Assembly: GCA_045596905.1 (NCBI GenBank)
Contig: JAZODG010000002.1
Span: 1 to 30,894 of the forward strand
Length of the DNA: 30,894 nt
DNA from: RGIG1681 sp045596905
Lineage (GTDB): Bacteria; Bacillota; Clostridia; Christensenellales; UBA1242
Direction of reading: 5' to 3'
Part shown: positions 15,387 to 22,079 of the stretch, piece after piece
Numbering within the stretch: the stretch's first letter is position 1
Layout: each line of letters opens with the position of its first letter
Position numbers and translations under genes: made by a program
Notes under the pieces: model-generated
What the model saw: only the letters and a program-made list of their open reading frames with translations
What the model was told of the DNA's origin: nothing
The model's database searches: none

Positions 15387-15390
15387 ATAT

Positions 15391-15420
15391 AAATAGAAAA
15401 AGGAACCAGATTTTGGTTCC
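15391..15420 (-). terminator. Terminator of the minus-strand unknown gene
   Basis: AAAGGAACCA and TGGTTCCTTT arms (15399-15408 and 15414-15423, the latter running toward the stop codon at 15425-15427) with a 5-nt loop; on the minus strand a T run and AT-rich tail follow. Confidence 0.82.
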
Positions 15421-15424
15421 TTTT

Positions 15425-16018
15425 TTAGGATAATGTTCTTGCGCTGCTGATAACTTGAGCAACGTCTTCAAGGCTTGATGAACCATACATTTTCATCATT
15501 AATGGTTGTTCAATCATAAGACCTCTTGCTGCAACTGCAGGACCAGTGATGTCTTTAAATGAACCATTTTTGAGTGATTTTAAGTTATTTGCATCAAATT
15601 GATGTTTCTTTTCTGTGTAATATGGAAGCCCACCAAACAACTCTGATGCCAAGAGCGAACCAACAACTGCATCAGGTGTTGTTCCTGCAACTTGACAAGA
15701 AAATTTAAATTCATCAAACATTAAGGTTGAATCAAGGTCTGTTCTTGGACCAACTGTTGTGATGAAATCATCAAAGATAATTTCAAAATCGTTGCAAATA
15801 ACCTTGATGGTTTTGCTTTCATCATCTCTAAGGTGTGAGATGTAGCCAAGACTGTTATATTTAGAGAAAAACTTTTTGAGTTTCTCATCACTAATCATAT
15901 CAGTATAGGCTTGTCTTGAACGTGGTGTTTGCACTTTAACAGGTTTTTCAGGCTTTTGCTCAGGCATGATGCCTCTAGCAAGGCTTATGTCTTCAAGTGA
16001 AACGTGTGAAACTGCCAT
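15425..16018 (-). CDS. Unrecognised protein, 197 aa (tandem paralogue A)
   Basis: Predicted soluble protein: no signal peptide or membrane span. A flexible N-terminal part (1-40, with KPEKPVKVQTPRSR) precedes a mixed alpha/beta core (about 45-150) containing TIKVICNDFEIIFDDF and VVGSLLASELFGGLPYYTEKK. These align loosely with IQSLKFFCDDFNATLSSDF and MSLLLTGLFINKFPTYEKEW in the neighbouring protein, so the two look like ancient tandem duplicates. AAAGGAGG lies just before the ATG on the minus strand, and it has its own promoter and terminator. Codon and base use look like the neighbours, so there is no sign of recent transfer. Function unknown. Confidence 0.8.
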   Translation of the reverse strand: MAVSHVSLEDISLARGIMPEQKPEKPVKVQTPRSRQAYTDMISDEKLKKFFSKYNSLGYISHLRDDESKTIKVICNDFEIIFDDFITTVGPRTDLDSTLMFDEFKFSCQVAGTTPDAVVGSLLASELFGGLPYYTEKKHQFDANNLKSLKNGSFKDITGPAVAARGLMIEQPLMMKMYGSSSLEDVAQVISSARTLS

Positions 16019-16050
16019 AGTTTTCCTCCTTTATTTCTCAATACATATAA

Positions 16051-16079
16051 ATTATAACACACAAAATTTGGCATTTCAA
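16051..16079 (-). promoter_or_regulatory. Promoter of paralogue A
   Basis: On the minus strand: TTGAAA (16079-16074), a 17-nt spacer and TATAAT (16056-16051), with an extended -10 TG. Confidence 0.8.
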
Positions 16080-16151
16080 TACATGTGGGAAAATTTTTTT
16101 GCACAATTTATACATATTTTATGTAAAATTCAAGGTTTTTGACACGAAATC

Positions 16152-16751
16152 TTAGGCAAGTTCTTTGCCGACTGTTTCAGCTTGAGTTTCTTTGATTAGT
16201 TTTGTAAGTTCAAATAATGTTTTCAAGTTATCAATGCCTGTGAATGATTTTGGAATTTCACCTTGCTTAAATGCAGGAATCTTTCCTTGTTCAAAAAGTT
16301 GCTTCCATTCTTTTTCATAAGTAGGGAACTTGTTTATAAACAAACCAGTTAATAACAATGACATTGTTTGGTTTCTTGTGAGATTAAGCATATCGCTGAG
16401 CTGTGCAATTTCATAGTACTTGATAGTTTTGCCAAGTGAGTTTCTGTCTCCGGCATAGTGGTCAAAGAAATCAAAAGCAAACTTGAAGTCGCTAGAGAGT
16501 GTTGCATTGAAATCATCGCAGAAAAATTTCAGACTTTGAATTTTGCCTTGTTCATTTCTAACTTGTTGAATTTGATATTCACTATCAATTCCAAATGGAA
16601 CAAAGAAACCATAAATTTCCTCAAGTGGCATTTGGTTTAAATATTTTGTTGAGTTTTCATCAACTGGTGCAGGCTTTAATGCTTCATTTTGAGCAGCGAC
16701 GCTGAGTTGCACAAGTTCACCGTGTGAAAGTCTTCTTACTTCTTTTTTCAT
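16152..16751 (-). CDS. Unrecognised protein, 199 aa (tandem paralogue B)
   Basis: Predicted soluble protein with no membrane segment. The N terminus is basic (MKKEVRRLSHGELVQLS). The core has alternating strands and helices, including LKFFCDDFNATLSSDFKFAFDFF and a helix NQTMSLLLTGLFINKF, which match paralogue A in order and spacing. The C terminus is helical and rich in charged residues. AAGGAG precedes the ATG on the minus strand, and it has its own promoter at 16812-16841. No hairpin terminator is obvious in the 133-bp gap before paralogue A, so read-through into A is possible. Function unknown. Confidence 0.8.
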   Translation of the reverse strand: MKKEVRRLSHGELVQLSVAAQNEALKPAPVDENSTKYLNQMPLEEIYGFFVPFGIDSEYQIQQVRNEQGKIQSLKFFCDDFNATLSSDFKFAFDFFDHYAGDRNSLGKTIKYYEIAQLSDMLNLTRNQTMSLLLTGLFINKFPTYEKEWKQLFEQGKIPAFKQGEIPKSFTGIDNLKTLFELTKLIKETQAETVGKELA

Positions 16752-16811
16752 AATATCTCCTTAAGTGTATGCTGGGTTAGCATTTTAATTTCGCAATAGA
16801 TGCGTATAATT

Positions 16812-16841
16812 AGTATAGCATGGCAAAAAATACAGGTTCAA
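16812..16841 (-). promoter_or_regulatory. Promoter of paralogue B
   Basis: On the minus strand: TTGAAC (16841-16836), an 18-nt spacer and TATACT (16817-16812) with extended -10 TGC. It is back-to-back with the rplJ promoter. Confidence 0.65.
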
Positions 16842-16870
16842 GAAAATAAAAATAAATTTTCGTTTTAGCC

Positions 16871-16898
16871 TTGACAAAATATTTATAATGTTTATAAT
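16871..16898 (+). promoter_or_regulatory. Promoter of rplJ-rplL
   Basis: TTGACA (16871-16876), a 16-nt spacer and TATAAT (16893-16898). Expected start near 16905, which places the whole L10 leader in the transcript. Confidence 0.85.
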
Positions 16899-16904
16899 AT
16901 TTAT

Positions 16905-17022
16905 TGTTGAAAAAATCAGTGCCGAAGACAGCAAGTCGGTTTAAACCGTAATTCTTGCCGAGGAACGTTTAGTATAAATTTGAATTTATGCCTTATGTTT
17001 CCTTGAAGCATAAGGTTTTTTT
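16905..17022 (+). promoter_or_regulatory. L10 ribosomal protein leader with attenuator
   Basis: The segment GCCGAAGACAGCAAGTCGG and the partner region around TTCTTGCCGAGGAACG (16955-16970) match the Rfam L10 leader family, where the L10(L12)4 complex binds the mRNA. A terminator stem CCTTATG (16991-16997) with CATAAGG (17009-17015) and a T run to 17022 ends the element, so excess L10/L12 would favour premature termination. Confidence 0.88.
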
Positions 17023-17055
17023 AATCTTCACACTACCAATTAAGGAGGATAGACA

Positions 17056-17547
17056 ATGTCAGCAAATTTTGAAAACAAAAAAGTTGTTGTAAGTGAAATT
17101 GAAGGTCTTGCAAAAGACGCAAAGTCAATTGTTCTTGTTGACTATCGTGGTTTAACTGTTGCTCAAGCTACAGAACTTCGTAACAACGTTAGAACAGCTG
17201 GTGGTACATACAAAGTTTACAAAAACAGACTTATGAAGATTGCTTTTGATAATCTTGGAATCAACTTCCCAGCATCTGACTTTGAAGGAACAACTGCTGT
17301 TCTCTTCCATTCAACTGACGAAGTTGCTCCTGCTAAAATTGCACTTGATGGTTCAAAGAAATTTGGAAACAATTTGAAATTAAAATCAGGATATGTAAGT
17401 GGCAAATATTTCGACTTGAACGAAATCACAGCTCTTGCAAACATCCCATCAAGAGAAGTTTTGGTTGCACAACTTCTTGGTATGCTTACAAATCCTATGC
17501 GTTCACTTGCTGTTGCAGTTAGTGAAATTGCAAAGAAGAATGCATAA
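17056..17547 (+). CDS. rplJ: 50S ribosomal protein L10
   Basis: 163 residues. Family marks include SIVLVDYRGLTVAQATELRN, the VYKNRLMKIA region and the C-terminal helix that anchors L7/L12 dimers (LLGMLTNPMRSLAVAVSEIA). L10 forms the base of the L7/L12 stalk. AAGGAGG (17042-17048) is 7 nt before the ATG. The gene is preceded by its autoregulatory leader and followed after 66 nt by rplL. Unusually, rplK-rplA do not lie directly upstream. Confidence 0.96.
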   Translation: MSANFENKKVVVSEIEGLAKDAKSIVLVDYRGLTVAQATELRNNVRTAGGTYKVYKNRLMKIAFDNLGINFPASDFEGTTAVLFHSTDEVAPAKIALDGSKKFGNNLKLKSGYVSGKYFDLNEITALANIPSREVLVAQLLGMLTNPMRSLAVAVSEIAKKNA

Positions 17548-17613
17548 TAACGAAATTTAAAAAACAAAAAATAAAATTTATTAAAGAAATTTAAAATTAA
17601 GGAGAAATTTAAA

Positions 17614-17985
17614 ATGGCAGATATTAAAAATATGATTGAAGAAATCAAGAAAATGACAGTCGTTGAACTTAACGATCTTGTTAAAGCTATTGAAGAAGAA
17701 TTTGGAGTTTCTGCTGCTGCTATGGCAGTTGCTGCTCCAGCTGCAGGTGCTACTGCTGCTGCAGAAGAAGAAAAGAGCGAATTCAACGTTGTACTTACAG
17801 AAGTAGGTGCTAACAAAATCGCTGTTATCAAAGTTGTTAGAGAAATCACAGGACTTGGTCTTGCTGAATCTAAAGCTATGGTTGATGGTGCTCCAAGCAC
17901 AGTTAAAGAAGGCATCGCTAAAGAAGCTGCTGAAGAAATGGTTAAGAAATTCGCAGAAGCTGGTGCTAAAGCAGAACTTAAGTAA
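17614..17985 (+). CDS. rplL: 50S ribosomal protein L7/L12
   Basis: 123 residues, normal length. The N-terminal dimerisation domain (1-33) is followed by an Ala-rich hinge (about 34-52, AAAMAVAAPAAGATAAA) and the C-terminal factor-binding domain ending in AEAGAKAELK, with KIAVIKVVREITGLGLAESK in it. It recruits and stimulates translational GTPases. AAGGAG (17599-17604) lies 9 nt before the ATG. A strong terminator follows; rpoB-rpoC, the usual next genes, are not here. Confidence 0.97.
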   Translation: MADIKNMIEEIKKMTVVELNDLVKAIEEEFGVSAAAMAVAAPAAGATAAAEEEKSEFNVVLTEVGANKIAVIKVVREITGLGLAESKAMVDGAPSTVKEGIAKEAAEEMVKKFAEAGAKAELK

Positions 17986-18014
17986 TTTTAGTATAAATAA
18001 TATAAGTGTGAAGC

Positions 18015-18044
18015 AAAACCGAAGGATAATTCCTTCGGTTTTTT
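18015..18044 (+). terminator. Terminator after rplL
   Basis: A 12-bp stem AAAACCGAAGGA (18015-18026) with TCCTTCGGTTTT (18031-18042), a 4-nt loop and a T run. Confidence 0.93.
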
Positions 18045-18057
18045 GTTGCTTAAAAAT

Positions 18058-18086
18058 TTGACAATAGTTGTTTATCGGCATATGAT
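18058..18086 (+). promoter_or_regulatory. Promoter of yggS, placing the start at the ATG
   Basis: TTGACA (18058-18063), a 17-nt spacer and TATGAT (18081-18086). The expected transcription start (about 18092-18094) coincides with the yggS ATG at 18093. Confidence 0.8.
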
Positions 18087-18092
18087 ATTCAT

Positions 18093-18758
18093 ATGAATAA
18101 AAATAAGTTAAAAGAAATTTTAGAGTTTGCAAAACAGGGTAATAAATTTGGCGAAGAAATTACTGTTGTTGGAGCAACAAAATATCAAGCCGTTGAAGTG
18201 ATTAATGAAGCGATTGATTTGGGGCTTGAGAATATTGGTGAAAACAAAGCAGATGAGTTTCGTGACAAATATGCTTTTTATGGCAACGCAAAAAAACATT
18301 TTATTGGGCATCTTCAAACAAATAAAATAAAATATTTGATTGGTAAGGTTGATTTATATCACTCAATTGATAGCTTGCATTTGGCTGAAGAACTTAACAA
18401 AGCATCAAATAAACTGGGTATTGTTAGCAATATTTTGATTCAGGTTAATATTGGAAAAGAAGAGTCAAAAAGTGGGTTTGATTTTGATGAAATAATGGCT
18501 GTATACACGGCGATAAAGGGGTTAGGAAACCTTAAAATTGAAGGTTTAATGGCAATGCTTCCAAAGAGTGAAGATGAGTCATATTTGAGAGATTTGACAG
18601 CTAAAATGCGTGGAGCATACGATAGGCTCAAAGCTCAAGATTCAAACATAAAATACCTTTCAATGGGCATGTCACATGACTATGAGTTATGCGTGCAAGA
18701 AGGCAGCAACATGATAAGGGTTGGGTCTGTAATATTTGGACCAAGGCCACAAAAATAA
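18093..18758 (+). CDS. yggS: YggS/PLPBP family PLP homeostasis protein
   Basis: 221 residues. Family marks: the PLP-binding Lys in VGATKYQ, NIGENKADEF, HFIGHLQTNKIKYLI, ILIQVNIGKEESKSGF, YLSMGMSHDYE and the terminal RVGSVIFGPR. YggS is a fold-type III PLP carrier without known enzyme activity that keeps free pyridoxal phosphate and amino-acid pools balanced. There is no ribosome-binding site: the ATG sits 7 nt after the -10 box, so the mRNA is probably leaderless. The protein N terminus is slightly short but includes the first helix. Single-gene unit. Confidence 0.9.
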   Translation: MNKNKLKEILEFAKQGNKFGEEITVVGATKYQAVEVINEAIDLGLENIGENKADEFRDKYAFYGNAKKHFIGHLQTNKIKYLIGKVDLYHSIDSLHLAEELNKASNKLGIVSNILIQVNIGKEESKSGFDFDEIMAVYTAIKGLGNLKIEGLMAMLPKSEDESYLRDLTAKMRGAYDRLKAQDSNIKYLSMGMSHDYELCVQEGSNMIRVGSVIFGPRPQK

Positions 18759-18762
18759 TAAT

Positions 18763-18792
18763 AAAAAAGAGTTCCATTCGGAACTCTTTTTT
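18763..18792. terminator. Bidirectional terminator between yggS and the minus-strand unknown gene
   Basis: A 13-bp stem (18763-18775 with 18780-18792), GAGTTCC/GGAACTC core, loop ATTC, with A and T runs on either side. Confidence 0.92.
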
Positions 18793-18796
18793 GTTA

Positions 18797-19498
18797 TTAT
18801 TCTTCACCTCTTTCAGTTGGTTTAACTGCTGGTCTTGTTGATGAATCAACGGCTAAATTATCAAGTGAGAATGGACTGATAAGTTCTGTGCCGCCAAGTG
18901 TTTGAGTTGCAACGCCTTGAGCTTTTGCAGAGAGTTTTGCTTGCTTTTTGCCAGCTTTTGAAAGCTCTCTTGCACATTCTAAGTTGATTCTTTCATTTAT
19001 CACTGCAGATGATTCATTGATTCTAACCTTTTCAGGTGGAATGTTATAAACTGAACTAACCAAGCACTTCATAAACTTGAGACCACGAACAAGTTCTTCT
19101 GAGTTTGCTGTTCTTGCTGGTGCATAGTCACTATAGAATTTTGGTGGTCCAAACTTGAGTGCATTTTTTGCATCGGCAATTGCGTCTGGCAATGATACGC
19201 CAGGGAATTGTTGAAGATACATGAGCACATGTTTTAAATATAAGTTATATTCAAACAATGTTTGTGGTTGAAGTCTTGTGTAAATTGATTTTGAGTCGTT
19301 ATGAGCAAGTGTTAAATATTTTTTGTATTGTTCGCCATCATTAAAGCCACGACCAATTTCTTTAAAAGACCTTGAATAGTCAGCATAGTCGCCATAGATT
19401 CTTGCGATTTCGCTGCTGAGTTGTCTGTTTAAGTTCTTGATTGTGTGATGCATTAAAATGATAGCACAAGCTTCATCTGAATATTTTGTTTTTGCCAT
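18797..19498 (-). CDS. Unrecognised protein, 233 aa
   Basis: Predicted mostly helical soluble protein without signal peptide or membrane span. The N-terminal two thirds (1-165) look compact (IILMHHTIKNLNRQLSSEIAR, LKHVLMYLQQFPGVSLPDAI). The tail (about 180-233) is Lys/Ala rich, then disordered, ending in VKPTERGEE. GGGAGAG precedes the ATG on the minus strand. No family is recognised, and no clear similarity to the two other minus-strand unknown genes. It is transcribed alone, divergently from the small gene at 19633. Confidence 0.8.
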   Translation of the reverse strand: MAKTKYSDEACAIILMHHTIKNLNRQLSSEIARIYGDYADYSRSFKEIGRGFNDGEQYKKYLTLAHNDSKSIYTRLQPQTLFEYNLYLKHVLMYLQQFPGVSLPDAIADAKNALKFGPPKFYSDYAPARTANSEELVRGLKFMKCLVSSVYNIPPEKVRINESSAVINERINLECARELSKAGKKQAKLSAKAQGVATQTLGGTELISPFSLDNLAVDSSTRPAVKPTERGEE

Positions 19499-19520
19499 AA
19501 TTTTCTCTCCCTATATGAAA

Positions 19521-19549
19521 ATGATAACATTATTTGACGATAATTTCAA
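19521..19549 (-). promoter_or_regulatory. Promoter of the 233-aa gene
   Basis: On the minus strand: TTGAAA (19549-19544), a 17-nt spacer and TATCAT (19526-19521) with extended -10 TGT. Confidence 0.75.
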
Positions 19550-19607
19550 TAGCATTGCACAAATTAATAAAATTATTGAAATATGATAGTTTTTTGTAAT
19601 TTTGGTG

Positions 19608-19616
19608 TGTTATAAT
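19608..19616 (+). promoter_or_regulatory. Extended -10 promoter of the small coiled gene
   Basis: TGT followed by TATAAT (19611-19616). No good -35 box is visible at 17 nt (AGTTTT). Start expected near 19623. Confidence 0.6.
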
Positions 19617-19632
19617 GAGCGTGGTGATGCTT

Positions 19633-19842
19633 ATGAAAAAATTTTACGATGCAGAATATATCATTAGAAAAACAAACGAATATGAAGAATATAGAATATA
19701 CAATAGTAGCACGGAACAAAAATTAAGAAAGATGATTGCTGAAGCAACAAGACTCTGCGAAATTGAAAATGAAAAGTGCAGGGAAAGAAAAGCTAAGCTT
19801 GAAGCAAGAAAACTTGAAAAACAAGCACTTTTGACAAAATAA
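19633..19842 (+). CDS. Unrecognised small coiled protein, 69 aa
   Basis: The frame is open from an ATG at 19615, but that ATG overlaps the -10 box, so translation must start later: at 19633 (with a weak GGTG 6 nt upstream) or at 19627 on a nearly leaderless mRNA. The protein is highly charged and almost wholly helical: KLRKMIAEATRLCEIENEKC then RERKAKLEARKLEKQALLTK, a likely coiled coil with two cysteines. No family recognised. No terminator separates it from the next promoter. Confidence 0.6.
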   Translation: MKKFYDAEYIIRKTNEYEEYRIYNSSTEQKLRKMIAEATRLCEIENEKCRERKAKLEARKLEKQALLTK

Positions 19843-19855
19843 ATCTTCTCTTGAT

Positions 19856-19884
19856 TTGCTATGAAGGGTTGTTCGTGATATAAT
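19856..19884 (+). promoter_or_regulatory. Promoter of the 172-aa membrane gene
   Basis: TTGCTA (19856-19861), a 17-nt spacer and TATAAT (19879-19884) with TG at 19876-19877. Confidence 0.75.
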
Positions 19885-19907
19885 AAACGATATTAAAGGG
19901 GTATTTT

Positions 19908-20426
19908 ATGAGTAATATAATTTTTATGGCAGCAGAAGAAAATACAAAAAATCTTGCTTGGGCTGTTGATATTTTCACTTTTATTGGAATTGTGGTTTGC
20001 ATTGTTGCAGCTTCAGTTGCACTTGTGTGGCTCACATGTTTTGTTGTTAAACTTTTGATTAAAACTTTTGGTGCAAAGGTTGGAGAGTCTTATGACGTTT
20101 TTGTTGAAGACATGAAGAAAAAGGCTGAAAACAAAAAGGCTAGAAATGCAAAAAAGAGAGAAGAAAAAGACGCTCAAAAAATGGAACTTCTTAACATGAA
20201 ACTTGAGTCAAAAGCAAGAGTTCATGAAATGAAAAAACAAAAACTTCAAGAAAAACTTGATAGAGTGGAAAATGCTCAAAAAGAAAAACTTTTTGGAGTA
20301 ACAGAAGAACCAGCTGAAGAAAAGGTTGAAGTTCAAGTGGTTGAAGAACCAGCCGAAGAGGTTGAATCTGAAGTTAAAGAAGAAAAGAAAACATCAAAAT
20401 CAAAAAAGAAAGAAGAAAACGCTTAA
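19908..20426 (+). CDS. Single-span membrane protein with Lys/Glu-rich cytoplasmic tail, unrecognised
   Basis: 172 residues. One long hydrophobic segment (about 18-51, TFIGIVVCIVAASVALVWLT) follows a short N terminus. After it come a charged coiled stretch (about 66-122, KKKAENKKARNAKKREEK) and an acidic tail with EEPAEEKVEVQVVEEPAEE. The tail shares QVVEEP with the zinc-ribbon/TM2 protein encoded at 24280, including an 18-nt identical stretch. AAAGGGG (19895-19901) is 6 nt before the ATG. No known domain; a membrane-anchored scaffold is only a guess. Confidence 0.7.
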   Translation: MSNIIFMAAEENTKNLAWAVDIFTFIGIVVCIVAASVALVWLTCFVVKLLIKTFGAKVGESYDVFVEDMKKKAENKKARNAKKREEKDAQKMELLNMKLESKARVHEMKKQKLQEKLDRVENAQKEKLFGVTEEPAEEKVEVQVVEEPAEEVESEVKEEKKTSKSKKKEENA

Positions 20427-20440
20427 GCGTTTCTTTTTTT
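20417..20440 (+). terminator. Weak terminator at the end of the 172-aa gene
   Basis: AAACGC (20417-20422) pairs with GCGTTT (20427-20432) around TTAA, then CTTTTTTT. The stem contains the stop codon. map starts 12 nt later, so partial read-through is likely. Confidence 0.6.
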
Positions 20441-20451
20441 CAGGAGAATAT

Positions 20452-21318
20452 ATGACAAAAGAAATTGAAAAGTGCTGGTGTAAAAGTGGCAAGGATTATA
20501 AAGATTGTCACAAGGCATATGATGAAAAAATTGTGCCACTAAAAAAGAAGGGTTGCATTTTGCCACCACATTCACTTATTAAGAATGAAAAACAAATTGA
20601 AGGCATTCGTGAAGCGTGCCGAATCAATACGCTTATTCTTGATAAGGTTGCAAGTGAAATCAAAGCAGGCATGACAACTGAAGACATTGACAAAATTGTG
20701 CATGAAGAAACATTAAGGCTTGGTGGCATACCTGCATGCTTAGGGTATGAAGGCTATCCAAAATCTGTTTGCACATCGGTTAATAGTGTTGTGTGTCACG
20801 GCATTCCAAGTAAAAAAGTTGTTTTAAAAGAAGGCGATATTGTTAATGTTGACTGCACAACTGAAGTTAATGGATATTTTGGTGACAGCTCAAGAATGTT
20901 TGAAATAGGAAAAGTTTCTGACAAAGCTCACAAACTTGTTACCGTTACAAAGGAGTGCTTAGATAAAGCAGTTCAAGAAATCAAGCCATTTTGTCATGTG
21001 GGTGACATTGGTGGCATTGTTTCAAAACTTGCAAGGGCAAATGGCTTTTCTGTTGTTAGAGAGCTTGGTGGACATGGTGTGGGCTTGTCTATGCATGAAG
21101 ACCCATTTGTTAGCCACACAGCAAAAGCAGGAACGGGTATGTTGTTGGTTCCAGGAATGGTGTTTACTATTGAACCTATGATTAATGCCGGCAAATCTGA
21201 TATATGCATTGATGAAAGCGACGGTTGGACAATTTATACTTGGGACGACAGTTTGTCTGCTCAGTGGGAATATACACTTTTGATGACGGAAACCGGCGCT
21301 GAGATTTTGGCTTATTAA
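20452..21318 (+). CDS. map: Methionine aminopeptidase type I with SEC-C zinc motif
   Basis: 288 residues from ATG 20452, chosen for AGGAG at 20442-20446; the frame is open further upstream only through the previous gene. N-terminal SEC-C motif CWCKSGKDYKDCH (C8, C10, C19, H20), then a pita-bread peptidase domain with metal ligands D134, D145, H208, E241 and E273 and substrate-pocket H116 (VCHGIP). It removes the initiator methionine from nascent proteins. The SEC-C motif, known from SecA, binds zinc and contacts ribosomes, which fits co-translational action. About 40 residues longer than the basic bacterial enzyme. Confidence 0.94.
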   Translation: MTKEIEKCWCKSGKDYKDCHKAYDEKIVPLKKKGCILPPHSLIKNEKQIEGIREACRINTLILDKVASEIKAGMTTEDIDKIVHEETLRLGGIPACLGYEGYPKSVCTSVNSVVCHGIPSKKVVLKEGDIVNVDCTTEVNGYFGDSSRMFEIGKVSDKAHKLVTVTKECLDKAVQEIKPFCHVGDIGGIVSKLARANGFSVVRELGGHGVGLSMHEDPFVSHTAKAGTGMLLVPGMVFTIEPMINAGKSDICIDESDGWTIYTWDDSLSAQWEYTLLMTETGAEILAY

Positions 21319-21343
21319 TTATAAAAAAATAAAAAATTCGATA

Positions 21344-21372
21344 TTGACAGGCTTATTTTCGCATGTTATAAT
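21344..21372 (+). promoter_or_regulatory. Consensus promoter of the 207-aa gene
   Basis: TTGACA (21344-21349), a 17-nt spacer and TATAAT (21367-21372) with extended -10 TGT. One of the best promoters in the window, so the unknown gene behind it may be highly expressed. Confidence 0.9.
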
Positions 21373-21407
21373 TTTGTTACTGAAAAAATAATTTTAGGGG
21401 TTTTGAC

Positions 21408-22031
21408 ATGGAAAATTTTGAAAATATCGGATATCGTATGCACTATTATAAGGTGTTAGATACATACACACAAATTTGTGAACAATATGGATTGGAAGTT
21501 TCTGAAGAAGCTCAAAAGTATGAAGCTTCTCAAGGTTCATTTGCTGGCAAATATGCAGGAATGAAAAATGAGCTTAAAAAGATTTTGAATAATGACGTTC
21601 GTCCTATTTGGATTGAAGATCTTCCAAAGTATTTTGAGGGAAAAGAAATTGAAGATGCTGAACAAATCATTACAGCAACTCTTGAAATCATTCCAGAAGA
21701 TGCATTTGAAATCTTTGCTAGAGCATTTAGAACACTCAATATGCTTGAACAAGGTCATATCAAAGATGTTAAAACATATGTTGCAAAAAACATCAGATAT
21801 ATGACACTTGATGAAATCTTTACAAATTACGACTTTGTGTTCCATTCAAAATTCGGTAATGAATTGTTAGATGGTGTGTTTGAAGAAATCAAAGCAAACC
21901 CAGACATCGCTCCAGACGTTCAAGCTTATTTCAAAGCTAGAGAAGAAGCTAGAAAGAAACAAGCAAAGATTGATAAGAAAAACCAAAAGAAACAAAAACG
22001 TTTGGCTGCAGCTGAAGATGAAAAACAATAA
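21408..22031 (+). CDS. Unrecognised protein with basic C-terminal tail, 207 aa
   Basis: Predicted soluble, mainly helical. The body (about 1-170) includes YYKVLDTYTQICEQYGLEVSEE and ITATLEIIPEDAFEIFARAF. The last ~35 residues are strongly basic low complexity (EEARKKQAKIDKKNQKKQKRL) and end in EDEKQ, as might bind nucleic acid, the ribosome or the membrane surface. No family recognised. AGGGG precedes the ATG. The perfect promoter and strong terminator show a stand-alone and probably well expressed unit. Confidence 0.75.
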   Translation: MENFENIGYRMHYYKVLDTYTQICEQYGLEVSEEAQKYEASQGSFAGKYAGMKNELKKILNNDVRPIWIEDLPKYFEGKEIEDAEQIITATLEIIPEDAFEIFARAFRTLNMLEQGHIKDVKTYVAKNIRYMTLDEIFTNYDFVFHSKFGNELLDGVFEEIKANPDIAPDVQAYFKAREEARKKQAKIDKKNQKKQKRLAAAEDEKQ

Positions 22032-22042
22032 TTTGCAAAATA

Positions 22043-22074
22043 AAAACTCATAACATCTTGTTATGAGTTTTTTG
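22043..22074. terminator. Bidirectional terminator between the 207-aa gene and fba
   Basis: A 14-bp stem (22043-22056 with 22060-22073), ACTCATAACA/TGTTATGAGT core and a TCT loop, with A and T runs on both sides. Confidence 0.93.
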
Positions 22075-22079
22075 TTTGT

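Noticed and set aside
2514..17055. Mobile island splitting the ribosomal protein cluster
   Set aside because: No integrase, transposase, direct repeats or change in base composition is visible; the genes are mostly housekeeping or metabolic.
17217..17915. 232-codon open frame on the minus strand across rplJ-rplL
   Set aside because: It is antisense to two certain ribosomal protein genes, has low-complexity composition and no proper ribosome site; it reflects their codon bias.
19615..19632. Translation start at the first ATG (19615) of the small coiled gene
   Set aside because: That ATG overlaps the -10 box and would not be in the transcript.
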